From assembly GCF_001421705.1 (NCBI RefSeq), contig NZ_LMKO01000022.1, forward strand, positions 310,339 to 374,338: 64,000 nucleotides of DNA, read 5' to 3'. How positions within the stretch are numbered: position 1 is the first letter of the stretch; every line of letters begins with the position of its first letter. Below the pieces are notes generated by a model. It had not been told where the DNA came from. It did not search any database and saw nothing but the letters and a program-made list of their open reading frames with translations. Shown here in pieces: positions 37,779 to 46,824 of this stretch. The stretch is from Xylophilus sp. Leaf220. GTDB taxonomy: Bacteria; Pseudomonadota; Gammaproteobacteria; Burkholderiales; Burkholderiaceae_C. A program made the translations under genes and the position numbers.

Positions 37779-38624
37779 ATGCTGGATCGGGTGCGGGCGT
37801 CGTTGCCGTCGCTGGCGCCGGCGGAGCAGCGGGTGGGGCGGCTGGTGCTGGCGGATCCGCGGGCGTTTTCGCTGTTGCCGGTGGTCGAGTTGGCCGACAG
37901 GGCGCATGTGAGCAAGCCGACGGTGGTGCGGTTCTGCCGGAGCGTGGGCTACGACGGGCTGTCGGACTTCAAGCGCAAGCTGGCCGGCACCGTGGTCGAG
38001 GGCGTTCCCTTCATCCACCGCAGCGTGGATGCGGACGACAAGACGGCCGACGTGCTGGTCAAGATGATCGACAACACCACCGCCGCGCTGCAGAAGTACC
38101 GCAACGAGGCGAGCCCGGTGGCGATCGAGCGGGCGGCCTCCGCCCTGGCCGCCACCTACCAGACCGGGCGGCGGATCGAGTTCTTCGGCGTGGGCAACTC
38201 GGGCATCGTCGCGCTCGACGCACAGCACAAGTTCTTCCGCCTGGGCGTGACCGCCATCGCCTACAGCGACGGCCACATGCAGGTGATGAGCGCCACCATG
38301 CTCGGGCCGGGCGACTGCGTGGTGATCATCTCCAACTCGGGCCGCACCCGCGATTTGATGGACGCCGCCGACATCGCGCGCCGCAACGGCGCCACCACCA
38401 TCGTGATCACCGCCAGCGGCTCGCCGCTGGCCTCGGCCGGGCATATCCACCTGGCGGCCGACCATCCCGAGGGCTACGACCGCTACAGCCCGATGGTCTC
38501 GCGCCTGCTGCACCTGACCATCGTCGACATCCTGGCGACCTGCGTGGCCTTGCGGATCGGCAGCGCCCTGCAGCCGGTGCTGCAGCAGATGAAGAACAAC
38601 CTGCGCAGCAAACGCTACGCCTGA
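37779..38624 (+). CDS. hexR: HexR/RpiR-family transcriptional regulator
   Basis: 281 residues from [19 protein letters not shown] (ATG at 37779 with GGGGGGA in front). An N-terminal RpiR helix-turn-helix (about 1-75; [20 protein letters not shown]) is followed by a SIS sugar-phosphate binding domain (about 110-240; [15 protein letters not shown] and [11 protein letters not shown]). HexR proteins repress zwf, edd and related genes and release DNA on binding 2-keto-3-deoxy-6-phosphogluconate. Its place right after zwf is the usual one. Family assignment is firm; ligand is inferred. Confidence 0.88.
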   Translation: MLDRVRASLPSLAPAEQRVGRLVLADPRAFSLLPVVELADRAHVSKPTVVRFCRSVGYDGLSDFKRKLAGTVVEGVPFIHRSVDADDKTADVLVKMIDNTTAALQKYRNEASPVAIERAASALAATYQTGRRIEFFGVGNSGIVALDAQHKFFRLGVTAIAYSDGHMQVMSATMLGPGDCVVIISNSGRTRDLMDAADIARRNGATTIVITASGSPLASAGHIHLAADHPEGYDRYSPMVSRLLHLTIVDILATCVALRIGSALQPVLQQMKNNLRSKRYA

Positions 38625-38732
38625 GGCGCTTCGGGACCGTCGTGTGGGAGTGCGGGCACCGCATCGAGGCCCAGAGGGTTGCCCCGCGCCGCACGGGGCC
38701 TGGCTTGCAGGCACCGCGGTGCCTTCCCCGCT

Positions 38733-39509
38733 CTAGGGGTGCGAGGCCACCGCCTGCGACGGGCCACCGACCGGCGCCAGCCGCACCGGGCCGTACCAGG
38801 CCAGCGCACGCGAAGCCGTGTTGTCGCTGTCGGTCATGACGCCGATGCCGGCCAGCATGCCCGGCGCCTCGCCGAAGGCTTTCTCGAAGTCGGCCCGCAC
38901 GTCCCGGTCGTAGGCCAGCCACTGGCCCAGCCGCGCCGGGCCGGATTCGACCACGATCGACTTGATGCGGTCGCTGCGCGGATGGGGGATCACGCTGCCG
39001 ACCGGGCGCTTGTTGCACCAGACGTACATCAGCGTGGCATAGGGCATTTCTTCGCCGGTCAGCGTGCGGGCCAGCTCCGACAGGATCGCGTCCTTGGTCG
39101 AGAAGCGGCTGCGGTCGCCTTCGAACGCCAGCACCACGCGGGAGGGCGCATCGTCGGCATCGCGCCGCATCATGTCGGCGTCGGTGATCAGGGCCGGCAC
39201 CTTCCAGGAAAACTGCAGGTGGCCGATCGCCTCGGGCGGCACCTGCAGCGGCGTCTTCAGCATGCTGGCCGAGCCGTCGGACCGGGCGCGGACGCTCGGC
39301 GTCTTGCCGTCGAAGGCGTATTCGTATTCGGTGGACTGCTTGCCCGGAAATTCCTTGTGGACCCACTGGCGGGCCACCCCGCGGGTATCGACGCCGCCCC
39401 AGCCCAAGGCCGCGTCGCCCACCGTCGCCGATGGCCGCGCCGGCGCGGCACAGCCCGCCAGCAATGCCACGACAGGCAGCACCATGATCCACGCAAAGAT
39501 TTTCTGCAT
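38733..39509 (-). CDS. DUF3047 lipoprotein
   Basis: 258 residues. The lipobox LLAGC puts the acylated cysteine at residue 20. The body matches DUF3047 (YAFDGKTPSVRARSDGSASML, then FSWKVPALITDADM and YVWCNKRPVGS), a periplasmic beta-rich domain of unknown function. The C-terminus is complete. Convergent with the hexR-like gene across 108 bp, and followed by no clear operon partner. Confidence 0.88.
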   Translation of the reverse strand: MQKIFAWIMVLPVVALLAGCAAPARPSATVGDAALGWGGVDTRGVARQWVHKEFPGKQSTEYEYAFDGKTPSVRARSDGSASMLKTPLQVPPEAIGHLQFSWKVPALITDADMMRRDADDAPSRVVLAFEGDRSRFSTKDAILSELARTLTGEEMPYATLMYVWCNKRPVGSVIPHPRSDRIKSIVVESGPARLGQWLAYDRDVRADFEKAFGEAPGMLAGIGVMTDSDNTASRALAWYGPVRLAPVGGPSQAVASHP

Positions 39510-39611
39510 GGCATGCAGCTTACGACAGCGCCTCGCACGCAAGCTAGGGATTTGCCATCATTTCCCGGGGCAATTAGGGCTTCTGCACACGAGCCCTCCC
39601 AACCGCCCATG

Positions 39612-39646
39612 AAAAAAGCCGCCGACCCGAAGGCCAGCGGCTTTTG
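39612..39646 (-). terminator. Terminator downstream of porin 1
   Basis: AAAAGCCGC (39614-39622) pairs with GCGGCTTTT (39637-39645). On the minus strand the stem runs into a T tract. It lies ~35 bp after the stop of the first porin gene, and may work in both directions. Confidence 0.8.
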
Positions 39647-39680
39647 CTTCGAAATCCAACCGGCTCACGCCGGCGGGAAA

Positions 39681-40748
39681 TCAGAAGGAGTGGCGAACGC
39701 CGATGTCGAAACCGGTCGAGTTGCGACCAGCACCAGGCGTCACGCCGGTCAGGCCAGCGCCGCCGACAGCGTAAGCTGCGCCGCCCTTGTTGCTGATGCG
39801 TGCCACGGTCGTGTAGACCTGGGTGCGCTTCGACAGGTTGTAGCCGTAACCGATGGCGAACTTGTTCGCGTCGGCGTTGCTGTTCTTCAGGTCGTAGCGG
39901 GCCACGGAAGCGCGCAGTTCGCCAGCGCCCAGAGGAGCGGTAGCACCGATCAGCAGGGTGTTCAGCTTGGTGTTGGCGATGCCGTTTGCAACGGTACCGT
40001 TGTCAACCTTCGACTGACCGTAGTAGATCGATGGCTTGACGATACCGAAGTCGTACGAAGCGCCGATGTTGGCTTGCTTCAGGTCGCCACCGACTGCGCC
40101 GTTGGCAGGCAGGAAGGCTTGCTTGGTTTCGCCGAGCGAAGCTGCAACGTTCAGAGGGCCGTTGGCGAAGCCAACGCGACCACCGATGTAGCGGCCAGCC
40201 TTGTCGTTGACGGCGGTGGAGACTGGCTCCGAGCCGAAGCCGTACTGCAGTTGGCCGTAGAAGCCGCCCAGGGTGGCTGGCAGGAAGTAGCCAACGGTGT
40301 TGTTGTTGCGAACTGGGTTCGACAGACCTGGACGGTAGACGTCCAGTGCTTGGCCGACGCCACGCGTGCCGAACGGATCGAACGTGGTCACGTTCCAGAA
40401 CGATGGCGAGTAGTCACGGCCGAGGCGGACTTCACCGAAAGGACCTGCCAGGCTCACGGTAGAGCGGCGATCGAAGGAGTAACCAGCAGCTTGGCCGTCG
40501 TCCACACCCACGGTGCCTTCGAGCCAGAAGCTGGCAGCCAGGCCGCCGCCGAGGTCTTCGGTACCGCGGAAGCCCAGACGGCTAGCGCTGTTGCCGCCTT
40601 GCGACAGACCAACACGGTTACCTGCACCACCCGAAGCGGAAGAACGGGTCACAGCAGCGTCGACCACGCCGAACAGGGTGACGGAGGACTGTGCCATCGC
40701 GGCGCCGGAAGCAGCCAGCACAGCCAGGGCAATCAGGGATTTTTTCAT
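39681..40748 (-). CDS. Gram-negative general porin (first of a tandem pair)
   Basis: 355 residues. A 19-residue signal peptide (MKKSLIALAVLAASGAAMA) is followed by [14 protein letters not shown], the standard betaproteobacterial porin start, [19 protein letters not shown], the L3-loop region and a C-terminal GVRHSF ending in Phe for BAM recognition. Trimeric outer-membrane diffusion channel. Codon use is strongly biased, suggesting high expression. It is about 280 bp downstream of a paralogous porin gene on the same strand. Confidence 0.94.
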   Translation of the reverse strand: MKKSLIALAVLAASGAAMAQSSVTLFGVVDAAVTRSSASGGAGNRVGLSQGGNSASRLGFRGTEDLGGGLAASFWLEGTVGVDDGQAAGYSFDRRSTVSLAGPFGEVRLGRDYSPSFWNVTTFDPFGTRGVGQALDVYRPGLSNPVRNNNTVGYFLPATLGGFYGQLQYGFGSEPVSTAVNDKAGRYIGGRVGFANGPLNVAASLGETKQAFLPANGAVGGDLKQANIGASYDFGIVKPSIYYGQSKVDNGTVANGIANTKLNTLLIGATAPLGAGELRASVARYDLKNSNADANKFAIGYGYNLSKRTQVYTTVARISNKGGAAYAVGGAGLTGVTPGAGRNSTGFDIGVRHSF

Positions 40749-40921
40749 TGCGAGTTTCTCCAAGGTTAAACATAGGGCTCCGGTACGAGGGGCAAGGCCG
40801 GCTCGCACCGTAGCCTGATCCCGCCGGTTCCCCGGGCCAACCTCCTTGATGGAAGTTGGTGTTATTGCAACAGACGCTCGGAGGTTGCGCAAAGGATTTA
40901 GGCCGCAAACGGAGAAGAAAA

Positions 40922-40953
40922 GCCGTTTCGTTGCGACGATGCAACGAAACGGC
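40922..40953 (-). terminator. Terminator of porin 2: perfect 13-bp stem
   Basis: GCCGTTTCGTTGC (40922-40934) and its exact complement (40941-40953) have a 6-nt loop; on the minus strand a TTTTC tract follows. It lies 78 bp after the stop of the upstream porin gene, so the two porins are separate transcripts. Confidence 0.9.
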
Positions 40954-41031
40954 CTCCGTGGTCGAGAAGGGTTCTCGTCTCAGGGCCTCATACCCTTCTT
41001 TCGACCGAAAACCCGCCGACTTGAGCCCGGG

Positions 41032-42108
41032 TCAGAAGCTGTGGCGAACGCCCACTTCGTAGCCCGTCGATTTTCCACCGGCGGCCACGCCCGGGGAAGC
41101 CAGGCCGTTGATCGAGATGCCGCGGGTGGCGGCGCCGTCGTTGCTGACGCGGGCGACGGTCGCGTACAGCTGGGTGCGCTTCGAGAGGTTGTAACCATAC
41201 CCGAGCGCGAACTTGCGCGAGTCGTTCGCGCTGTCCTTCAGGTCGAAGCGGCTGACCGCGGCGCGCAGCTCGCCGGCACCCAGCGGAGCGGTGGCACCGA
41301 TCTCGAGCAGGTCGATGCGGCGGCCGTTGCCGCGCTCGGTCGCGAACAGCACCATCGGCTTGACGATGCCGAAGTTGTAGGAACCGCCGAGGCTCGACGA
41401 CTTGTACTTGATCTCGGTCGCGGCCGGGCCGCCCTGCACCTGGCTGTAGCCGCCCGACACGTTGATCGGGCCGGCCATGTAGCCCGCACGGAAGCCCATC
41501 GAGTTGCCGCGCTTGTCGTTGACCGCGGTCGATACGGTCTCGCCGAAGCCGTACTGCAGCTGGCCGTAGAAGCCGCCGAGCGTGGCGGGCAGGATGTAGC
41601 CGACCGTGTTGCTCAGGCGCTTGGGGGCGCTGCCTTCGATCGTGGTGCCGGTGGCACCGGTCGTGCCGCCGCCGGCCGCCGTCGCGGCGTTGGCCAGCAT
41701 GTTGGAGGCGCCCACGCCGCCCACGCCGATGTCGGCGAACGGATCGAAGGTCTCGATCGTCAGGTATGCCGGCACCTTGTCGCGGCCGAGGCGGATTTCG
41801 CCGAAGCCGCTGTTCAGGCTGACGGTGGAGCGGCGGTCGAACTGGTAGCCGTTGCTGGTGCCGGTGTCGAGGCCGAGCGAACCTTCGAGCCAGAAGCCGG
41901 CCGAAAGGCCGCCACCCAGGTCTTCGGTTCCCCGGAAGCCCAGGCGGCTGCTGGTGTTGCTGCCGTTGGCCAGGCCCTGGGTATGGCCGCCGTTGCCCGA
42001 GATGCGCGCCACCGAGGCGTCGACCACGCCGAACAGGGTCACGTTGGATTGGGCGAAGGCGCCGCCGGCTGCGCACAGCAGGGCCAGGGCGAACATGTTC
42101 TTTTGCAT
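41032..42108 (-). CDS. Gram-negative general porin (second of a tandem pair)
   Basis: 358 residues. The signal peptide (1-19, [19 protein letters not shown]) is followed by [14 protein letters not shown] and a C-terminal Phe. It is a clear paralogue of the next porin (same [18 protein letters not shown] and [11 protein letters not shown] segments) but differs in loops, including a Gly/Thr/Ala-rich insert (AATAAGGGTTGATGTT, about residues 140-155) that should change pore mouth properties. Outer-membrane channel. It has its own terminator. Confidence 0.94.
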   Translation of the reverse strand: MQKNMFALALLCAAGGAFAQSNVTLFGVVDASVARISGNGGHTQGLANGSNTSSRLGFRGTEDLGGGLSAGFWLEGSLGLDTGTSNGYQFDRRSTVSLNSGFGEIRLGRDKVPAYLTIETFDPFADIGVGGVGASNMLANAATAAGGGTTGATGTTIEGSAPKRLSNTVGYILPATLGGFYGQLQYGFGETVSTAVNDKRGNSMGFRAGYMAGPINVSGGYSQVQGGPAATEIKYKSSSLGGSYNFGIVKPMVLFATERGNGRRIDLLEIGATAPLGAGELRAAVSRFDLKDSANDSRKFALGYGYNLSKRTQLYATVARVSNDGAATRGISINGLASPGVAAGGKSTGYEVGVRHSF

Positions 42109-42345
42109 CACGAGGATTTCTCCGGAAAGGTTGGACAGACACCGCCCCGGCGGCAAGAAGCGCTGCGCCGGGCGGCCGGCCTCCGCGGTGGAAGCTGTCG
42201 CCATTGGAGAAAACCCCGACTACACCCGTATGAAAACCCCTATTTTTCGCGCGAATACAACGCCGGGGCCATCGACCGCCTGTTTCCGGCGCACCGGTCG
42301 GCCGTGCTATGTTGGTCGCCTGCCAAGCCCTGGAGCCTCTTTCGC

Positions 42346-42957
42346 ATGGACCGTTTCCTGATCGCCGCCGACGCCGCACTGCGCACCCTCTTCGCCGTTC
42401 CGCACGGAGGGCGCCCGGCGCCCGAAGGCGACACCGCCGAACTCGATCCGGCGCAGAAGCGGCTGGCCGGTGCCTTGATGCGGGTCAACCACGTCGGCGA
42501 GGTCTGCGCCCAGGCCCTCTACACCGCGCAGGCCGCGGTCACCCGGGATCCGGCCCTGCGGGCGCACTTCGAGGAAGCCTCCCGCGAGGAGACCGACCAC
42601 CTGGCCTGGACCCGCCAGCGGCTCGACGACCTGGGCGACCGCCCCAGCCTGCTCAATCCGCTCTGGTACGGCGGCGCCTTCGCGCTGGGCCTGCTGGCCG
42701 GCGCCGCGGGCGACCGCGTCAGCCTGGGTTTCGTGGCCGAGACCGAGCAGCAGGTGGGCGAACACCTGGGCAGCCACCTGCAGCGGCTGCCGGAGGCCGA
42801 CGGCGCATCCCGCGCTATCGTGGCGCAGATGAAAGCCGACGAAGAAGCGCACGCCGCCGAGGCCCGCGCCGCCGGCGGGGTCGACCTGCCCGCGCCGGTG
42901 CGGCTGCTGATGCGCGGTGCCGCCCGGGTGATGACCACCACCGCCCACTACGTCTGA
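42346..42957 (+). CDS. coq7: Coq7, 5-demethoxyubiquinol hydroxylase
   Basis: 203 residues. Ferritin-like di-iron protein with ligands in [22 protein letters not shown] and DEEAHAAEA. Hydroxylates the ubiquinone ring at C6 in aerobic ubiquinone synthesis at the inner membrane. The first ATG with family-like start ([12 protein letters not shown]) is used. Stands alone, convergent with the OsmC gene 24 bp away. Confidence 0.94.
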   Translation: MDRFLIAADAALRTLFAVPHGGRPAPEGDTAELDPAQKRLAGALMRVNHVGEVCAQALYTAQAAVTRDPALRAHFEEASREETDHLAWTRQRLDDLGDRPSLLNPLWYGGAFALGLLAGAAGDRVSLGFVAETEQQVGEHLGSHLQRLPEADGASRAIVAQMKADEEAHAAEARAAGGVDLPAPVRLLMRGAARVMTTTAHYV

Positions 42958-42981
42958 GCGACAGCGGCGGGCGGGCTGCCG

Positions 42982-43431
42982 TCAGCCCTCGATCAGGTCG
43001 AAGCCGGTCGTGATCGTGGCAGTCGCGCCCAGCATGATGCTGGCCGAGCAGTACTTGTCGTGGCTCATGGCGATCGCGCGCTCCACCGCCGCGGCCGGGA
43101 TACCTTTGCCGGTCACGGTGAACTGCATGTGGATCTTGGTGAACACCTTCGGATCGGCCGGCGCCCGTTCGCTGCTCAGGTGCACCGAGCAAGCCTTCAC
43201 GTCGTGCCGGCCGCGGCGCAGGATCAGCACCACGTCGTAGGCGGTGCAGCCGCCGGTGCCGGCCAGCAGCATTTCCATCGGGCGGGGGGCCAGGTTGCGG
43301 CCGCCGTTCTCGGGGCGGGCCTCGTCGGGCGCGCCGTCCATCGCCACGACGTGGCCGCTGCCGGTTTCTGCCACGAAGCCCATCTGGGAGCGGGTTCCGG
43401 CCGCGCCGGTCCAGCTGACGGTGCATTCCAT
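42982..43431 (-). CDS. OsmC/YhfA-family peroxiredoxin-like protein
   Basis: 149 residues. The two OsmC cysteines are present: Cys62 (GTGGCTAYD) and Cys128 (HDKYCSAS), the peroxidatic and resolving pair for organic hydroperoxides. The YhfA-like branch is suggested by the short length and the N-terminus. Divergent from the small RNA candidate at 43532; a perfect palindrome at 43500-43514 lies between them and may be a shared operator. Confidence 0.92.
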   Translation of the reverse strand: MECTVSWTGAAGTRSQMGFVAETGSGHVVAMDGAPDEARPENGGRNLAPRPMEMLLAGTGGCTAYDVVLILRRGRHDVKACSVHLSSERAPADPKVFTKIHMQFTVTGKGIPAAAVERAIAMSHDKYCSASIMLGATATITTGFDLIEG

Positions 43432-43499
43432 ATCGTTTTCTTCTTTCTGCGCGGTGACTGTGGCGATTTGCCAACCATTGACGGAAATCGCGGGCGGTC

Positions 43500-43531
43500 T
43501 GTTGCATCGCAACAAAGGCTCCCGCTATACT
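43500..43531 (+). promoter_or_regulatory. Promoter with overlapping palindrome for the small RNA candidate
   Basis: TTGCAT (43502-43507) and TATACT (43526-43531) are 18 bp apart. The -35 box lies within the palindrome TGTTGC-ATC-GCAACA (43500-43514), so a repressor there would block this promoter; the divergent osmC-type gene starts 69 bp to the left. Confidence 0.6.
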
Positions 43532-43537
43532 GCACAC

Positions 43538-43655
43538 AAGCATAACGAATCGGGAACTCCATCAGGAATTACCCGGCTCCGCTTGCACCAGTTGTCTCCT
43601 CCACCTCCTCCTTTGGTGGATTTAGCCCCTAGCCGCAAGGCTCGGGGCTTTTTTC
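43538..43655 (+). ncRNA. Candidate small RNA with anti-Shine-Dalgarno hairpin loop
   Basis: About 118 nt between a promoter and a strong terminator, with no start codon for a sensible peptide. The stem CCACC (43602-43606) / GGTGG (43616-43620) exposes a 9-nt loop TCCTCCTTT, complementary to Shine-Dalgarno GGAGG. A further CTCCTCC precedes it. The terminator hairpin (43624-43649, AGCCCC-AGCC / GGCT-GGGGCT) runs into six T residues. The design resembles the cuckoo/CcsR class of stress-linked hairpin RNAs that pair with ribosome binding sites. The 5' end is inferred. Confidence 0.6.
43624..43654 (+). terminator. Terminator of the small RNA candidate
   Basis: Stem AGCCCC(T)AGCC / GGCT(C)GGGGCT with a GCAA tetraloop, followed by six T residues. 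It ends 85 bp before the ilvA start, so ilvA needs its own promoter or readthrough. Confidence 0.9.
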
Positions 43656-43739
43656 TTGGCGCCGTATGATCGCCCCGCTGCGCACGGCGCGGGCGCCCGG
43701 CCCGCTCAACCGCCTGTCATGCCGCTGCCGGCCTCCTCC

Positions 43740-45353
43740 ATGACCGCTGTTCCTACGCCCTCCCCGCTCTCCCCCCATTCCCTCACCCCGGCCGACTACC
43801 TGACCCGCATCCTGAATGCGCGGGTCTACGACGTGGCGATCGAGTCGCCCCTGGAGCGGGCGCGCAACCTGAGCGAGCGGCTCGGCAACACGGTGCTGCT
43901 GAAGCGCGAGGACCAGCAGCCGGTCTTCAGCTTCAAGCTGCGCGGCGCCTACAACAAGATGGCGCACCTCTCGGCCGAGCAACTGGCCCGCGGCGTGATC
44001 TGCGCCTCGGCCGGCAACCATGCCCAGGGCGTGGCGATGAGCGCCCGCAAGCTGGGCACCACCGCCGTGGTGGTGATGCCGACCACCACGCCGCAGCTCA
44101 AGATCGACGCGGTGCGCGGCTTCGGCGGCGACGTGGTGCTGCACGGCGAGAGCTATTCCGACGCCTACCAGCACGCCGCCCTGCTGGAGCAGGCGCGCGG
44201 CCTGACCTTCGTGCACCCCTTCGACGACCCCGACGTGATCGCCGGCCAGGGCACCATCGCGATGGAGATCCTGCGCCAGGTGCAGGGCATCGGCCAGGGC
44301 CCGGGCTCGGACCGGCTGGACGCGGTCTTCGTCGCCATCGGCGGCGGCGGGCTGATCTCGGGCGTCGCCAACTACATCAAGGCGGTGCGCCCGGGCGTCA
44401 AGGTGATCGGGGTGCAGATGAACGACTCCGACGCGATGATGCAGTCGGTCGCCGCCGGCCACCGGGTCACGCTGCCCGACGTGGGGCTGTTCTCGGACGG
44501 CACCGCCGTCAAGCTGGTCGGCGCCGAGACCTTCCGCATCGCCGCCAGCGGCCTGGTCGACGGCTTCGTCACCGTCGATACCGATGCGGTCTGCGCCGCG
44601 ATCAAGGACGTGTTCGTCGACACCCGCAGCATCGTCGAGCCGGCCGGCGCCCTGGCGGTGGCCGCGATCAAGCAGTACGTCGCCACCCACGGCACCACCG
44701 GCGAGACCTACGCGGCGGTGCTCTGCGGCGCCAACATGAACTTCGACCGGCTGCGCTTCGTGGCCGAGCGGGCCGAGGTGGGCGAGGAGCGCGAGGCGCT
44801 GTTCGCCGTCACCGTGCCCGAGGAGCGCGGCAGCTTCCGCCGGTTCTGCGAAAGCATCGGCACCCTGCAGGGCGGCCCGCGCAACGTGACCGAGTTCAAC
44901 TACCGGATGGCCGGCCCGTCGGAGGCGCATGTCTTCGTCGGCCTCACCACCGTGGCCCGCGGCGAATCGGTGCGCATCGCCGAGCACTTCGGCGCGCTGG
45001 GCTTTCCGACGCTCGACCTGACCCACGACGAGATGGCCAAGGAGCACCTGCGCCACCTGGTCGGCGGCCGGGTGCCGGTCGACGCGTCCGGCGCGGGCGC
45101 GTCCGAGCGGCTGCTGCGCTTCGTCTTCCCCGAGCGGCCGGGCGCACTGCTGAAGTTCCTGCACCTGATGCGGCCCAACTGGAACATCAGCCTGTTCCAC
45201 TACCGCCACCAGGGCGCCGACTACGGCCGCATCCTCGTCGGCCTGCAGGTGCCGGCCGAGGACGACGCCGCCTTCGCCGCCTTCCTGGCCGACCTGGGCT
45301 ACCCGTGGATCGAGGAAACCGCCAACCCGGCCTACCGCCTGTTCCTGCGCTAG
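43740..45353 (+). CDS. ilvA: Threonine ammonia-lyase, biosynthetic
   Basis: 537 residues from MTAVPTPSPLSPHSLTPADYL. PLP-binding Lys66 in FSFKLRGAYNKM and the glycine loop IGGGGLISG (about 201-209); two C-terminal ACT-like regulatory domains (about 355-537) give the length of the isoleucine-inhibited form. Makes 2-oxobutanoate for isoleucine synthesis. In-frame ATGs at 43656 and 43719 would lie in or next to the upstream terminator and are less likely; no start has a strong ribosome binding site. Confidence 0.93.
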   Translation: MTAVPTPSPLSPHSLTPADYLTRILNARVYDVAIESPLERARNLSERLGNTVLLKREDQQPVFSFKLRGAYNKMAHLSAEQLARGVICASAGNHAQGVAMSARKLGTTAVVVMPTTTPQLKIDAVRGFGGDVVLHGESYSDAYQHAALLEQARGLTFVHPFDDPDVIAGQGTIAMEILRQVQGIGQGPGSDRLDAVFVAIGGGGLISGVANYIKAVRPGVKVIGVQMNDSDAMMQSVAAGHRVTLPDVGLFSDGTAVKLVGAETFRIAASGLVDGFVTVDTDAVCAAIKDVFVDTRSIVEPAGALAVAAIKQYVATHGTTGETYAAVLCGANMNFDRLRFVAERAEVGEEREALFAVTVPEERGSFRRFCESIGTLQGGPRNVTEFNYRMAGPSEAHVFVGLTTVARGESVRIAEHFGALGFPTLDLTHDEMAKEHLRHLVGGRVPVDASGAGASERLLRFVFPERPGALLKFLHLMRPNWNISLFHYRHQGADYGRILVGLQVPAEDDAAFAAFLADLGYPWIEETANPAYRLFLR

Positions 45354-45375
45354 CGGGCGGCCGGGTACCGCCGCG

Positions 45376-46182
45376 ATGAGCCTCGACCCGGTGCGCCGCT
45401 TCCTGCTGGCGCTGCAGTTCTTCACCCGCATCCCCGTCACCGGCCGTCTCGCCGACTGGGTGGGCTTCAGCCCCGCGATGCTCCGCGCCAGCGCGGCGCA
45501 CCTGCCGGGCATCGGCTGGATCGTGGGCGGCTTCGCCTGCGCGGTCTATGCGCTGGCCGCCTGGGCCCTGGGCCCGGGGCCGTTCACCCCGCTGGCCGCC
45601 GCCGCGTTCTGCACCGTGGCCACCGTCTGGATGACCGGCGGCTTCCACGAGGACGGCCTGGCCGACGTGGCCGACGGCCTGGGCGGCAGCGCCGACCGCG
45701 AGCGGGCGCTCGACATCATGAAGGACTCGCGGATCGGCGCCTACGGCACGCTGGCGCTGGTGCTGGGCCTGCTCTGCAAGGTCGCTTTGCTGGCAGGACT
45801 GGGCGCACGCGGCACCGCCACCGCCGTGGCGGCGCTGGCGGGCGCCCATGTGCTGTCGCGCTTCGCGCCGCTGCTGCTCATCCGGGCGCTGCCGCACGTG
45901 GGCGACACCGCCCGCTCCAAGAGCAAGCCGCTGGCCGACCGGATCGGGCGGGGTGCGGTGGCCGTCGGGTTTCTATGGTGTTTCGTGCCGCTGGCCGGCG
46001 CTGCATACCGGCATGGCGCTATCTATTTAGTAGCATGCGCAGTGGCGACGGCGCTGGCGTGCTGCGCCGCCTACCGCCTGTTCAGGCGCCGGCTGGGCGG
46101 CTTCACCGGCGACTGCCTGGGCGCCACGCAGCAGGTCTGCGAGATCGCCTTCTACCTGGCCGCGGCCGTGGCGCTGCGATGA
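45376..46182 (+). CDS. cobS: CobS, adenosylcobinamide-GDP ribazoletransferase
   Basis: 268 residues, polytopic. The catalytic HEDGLADVADGLGG motif (91-104) and RIGAYG (119-124) are intact. It joins alpha-ribazole to adenosylcobinamide-GDP in the last steps of cobalamin assembly at the inner membrane. Residues ~199-222 (LWCFVPLAGAAYRHGAIYLVAC) are encoded by an inverted repeat A copy yet still form a membrane-compatible helix-loop. Overlaps cobC by 4 bp (ATGA). Confidence 0.93.
   Translation: MSLDPVRRFLLALQFFTRIPVTGRLADWVGFSPAMLRASAAHLPGIGWIVGGFACAVYALAAWALGPGPFTPLAAAAFCTVATVWMTGGFHEDGLADVADGLGGSADRERALDIMKDSRIGAYGTLALVLGLLCKVALLAGLGARGTATAVAALAGAHVLSRFAPLLLIRALPHVGDTARSKSKPLADRIGRGAVAVGFLWCFVPLAGAAYRHGAIYLVACAVATALACCAAYRLFRRRLGGFTGDCLGATQQVCEIAFYLAAAVALR
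45990..46037 (-). repeat. Repeat A copy (inverted) inside cobS
   Basis: On the minus strand it reads GCTACTAAATAGATAGC, then GCCATGCCGGTATGC and GCGCCGGCC. The reading frame of cobS passes through without a stop. Confidence 0.75.
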
Positions 46183-46760
46183 CCCGGCTCTGGCTGGTGC
46201 GCCACGCGGTGCCGCTACTGGCGCCGGGCATCTGCTACGGCCGCACCGACGTGCCGGCCGACCCGGTCGCGACGGACCGCGCAGCCGAGGCCCTGGCCGC
46301 CGTGCTGCCCGCGGGCAGCCGCGTCGCCCGGTCCCCGCTGCAGCGCTGCGCCGCGCTGGCCGAGGCCCTGCACCGGCTGCGGCCCGACCTGCCCTCCACC
46401 CCCGACCCGCGCCTGGCCGAGATGGATTTCGGAGACTGGGAGGGACACGCCTGGGACGCCCTCGGCGCCGAACGGCTCGACGCCTGGACCGCCGATTTCG
46501 CCCACCACGCGCCCGGCGGCGGCGAGAGCGTTGCCGGTTTCATGGCGCGGGTGGCCCGGGCGTTCGACGAGTTACCGCACGCGGGCGAAGCGGATGTGGT
46601 CTGGATCGCCCATGCCGGCGTGGCCCGGGCGGCGCAACTGCTGGCCGCCGGCACCCGGCAGGTGGCCCGGGCGAGCGACTGGCCGCGAGAGGGCCTGGAT
46701 TTCGGCCGCTGGGCGGTGGTGGAATGGCGCCCGCCCGGGGCCTTCGCCACGCCCGATTGA
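46179..46760 (+). CDS. cobC: Alpha-ribazole phosphatase / histidine phosphatase CobC
   Basis: 193 residues. Histidine phosphatase fold with LVRHAVPL (6-13, phosphorylated His9), AEMDFGDWEG and the second catalytic His in WIAHAGV. Removes phosphate from alpha-ribazole-5'-P or adenosylcobalamin-5'-P. Its start overlaps the cobS stop (ATGA), so the two are coupled. The neighbouring T2SS gene gspC is convergent. Confidence 0.9.
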   Translation: MTRLWLVRHAVPLLAPGICYGRTDVPADPVATDRAAEALAAVLPAGSRVARSPLQRCAALAEALHRLRPDLPSTPDPRLAEMDFGDWEGHAWDALGAERLDAWTADFAHHAPGGGESVAGFMARVARAFDELPHAGEADVVWIAHAGVARAAQLLAAGTRQVARASDWPREGLDFGRWAVVEWRPPGAFATPD

Positions 46761-46824
46761 GTTTTCTGTCTGGGCCGACGGCAGCCCGTGGCGGCCGAAC
46801 CGCGCCGCCGCGCTGCAGCGCCGG

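Noticed and set aside
43629..45512. Long open frame antisense to ilvA
   Set aside because: Low-complexity His/Asp/Val/Gly-rich product typical of an antisense shadow; ilvA on the other strand has all motifs.
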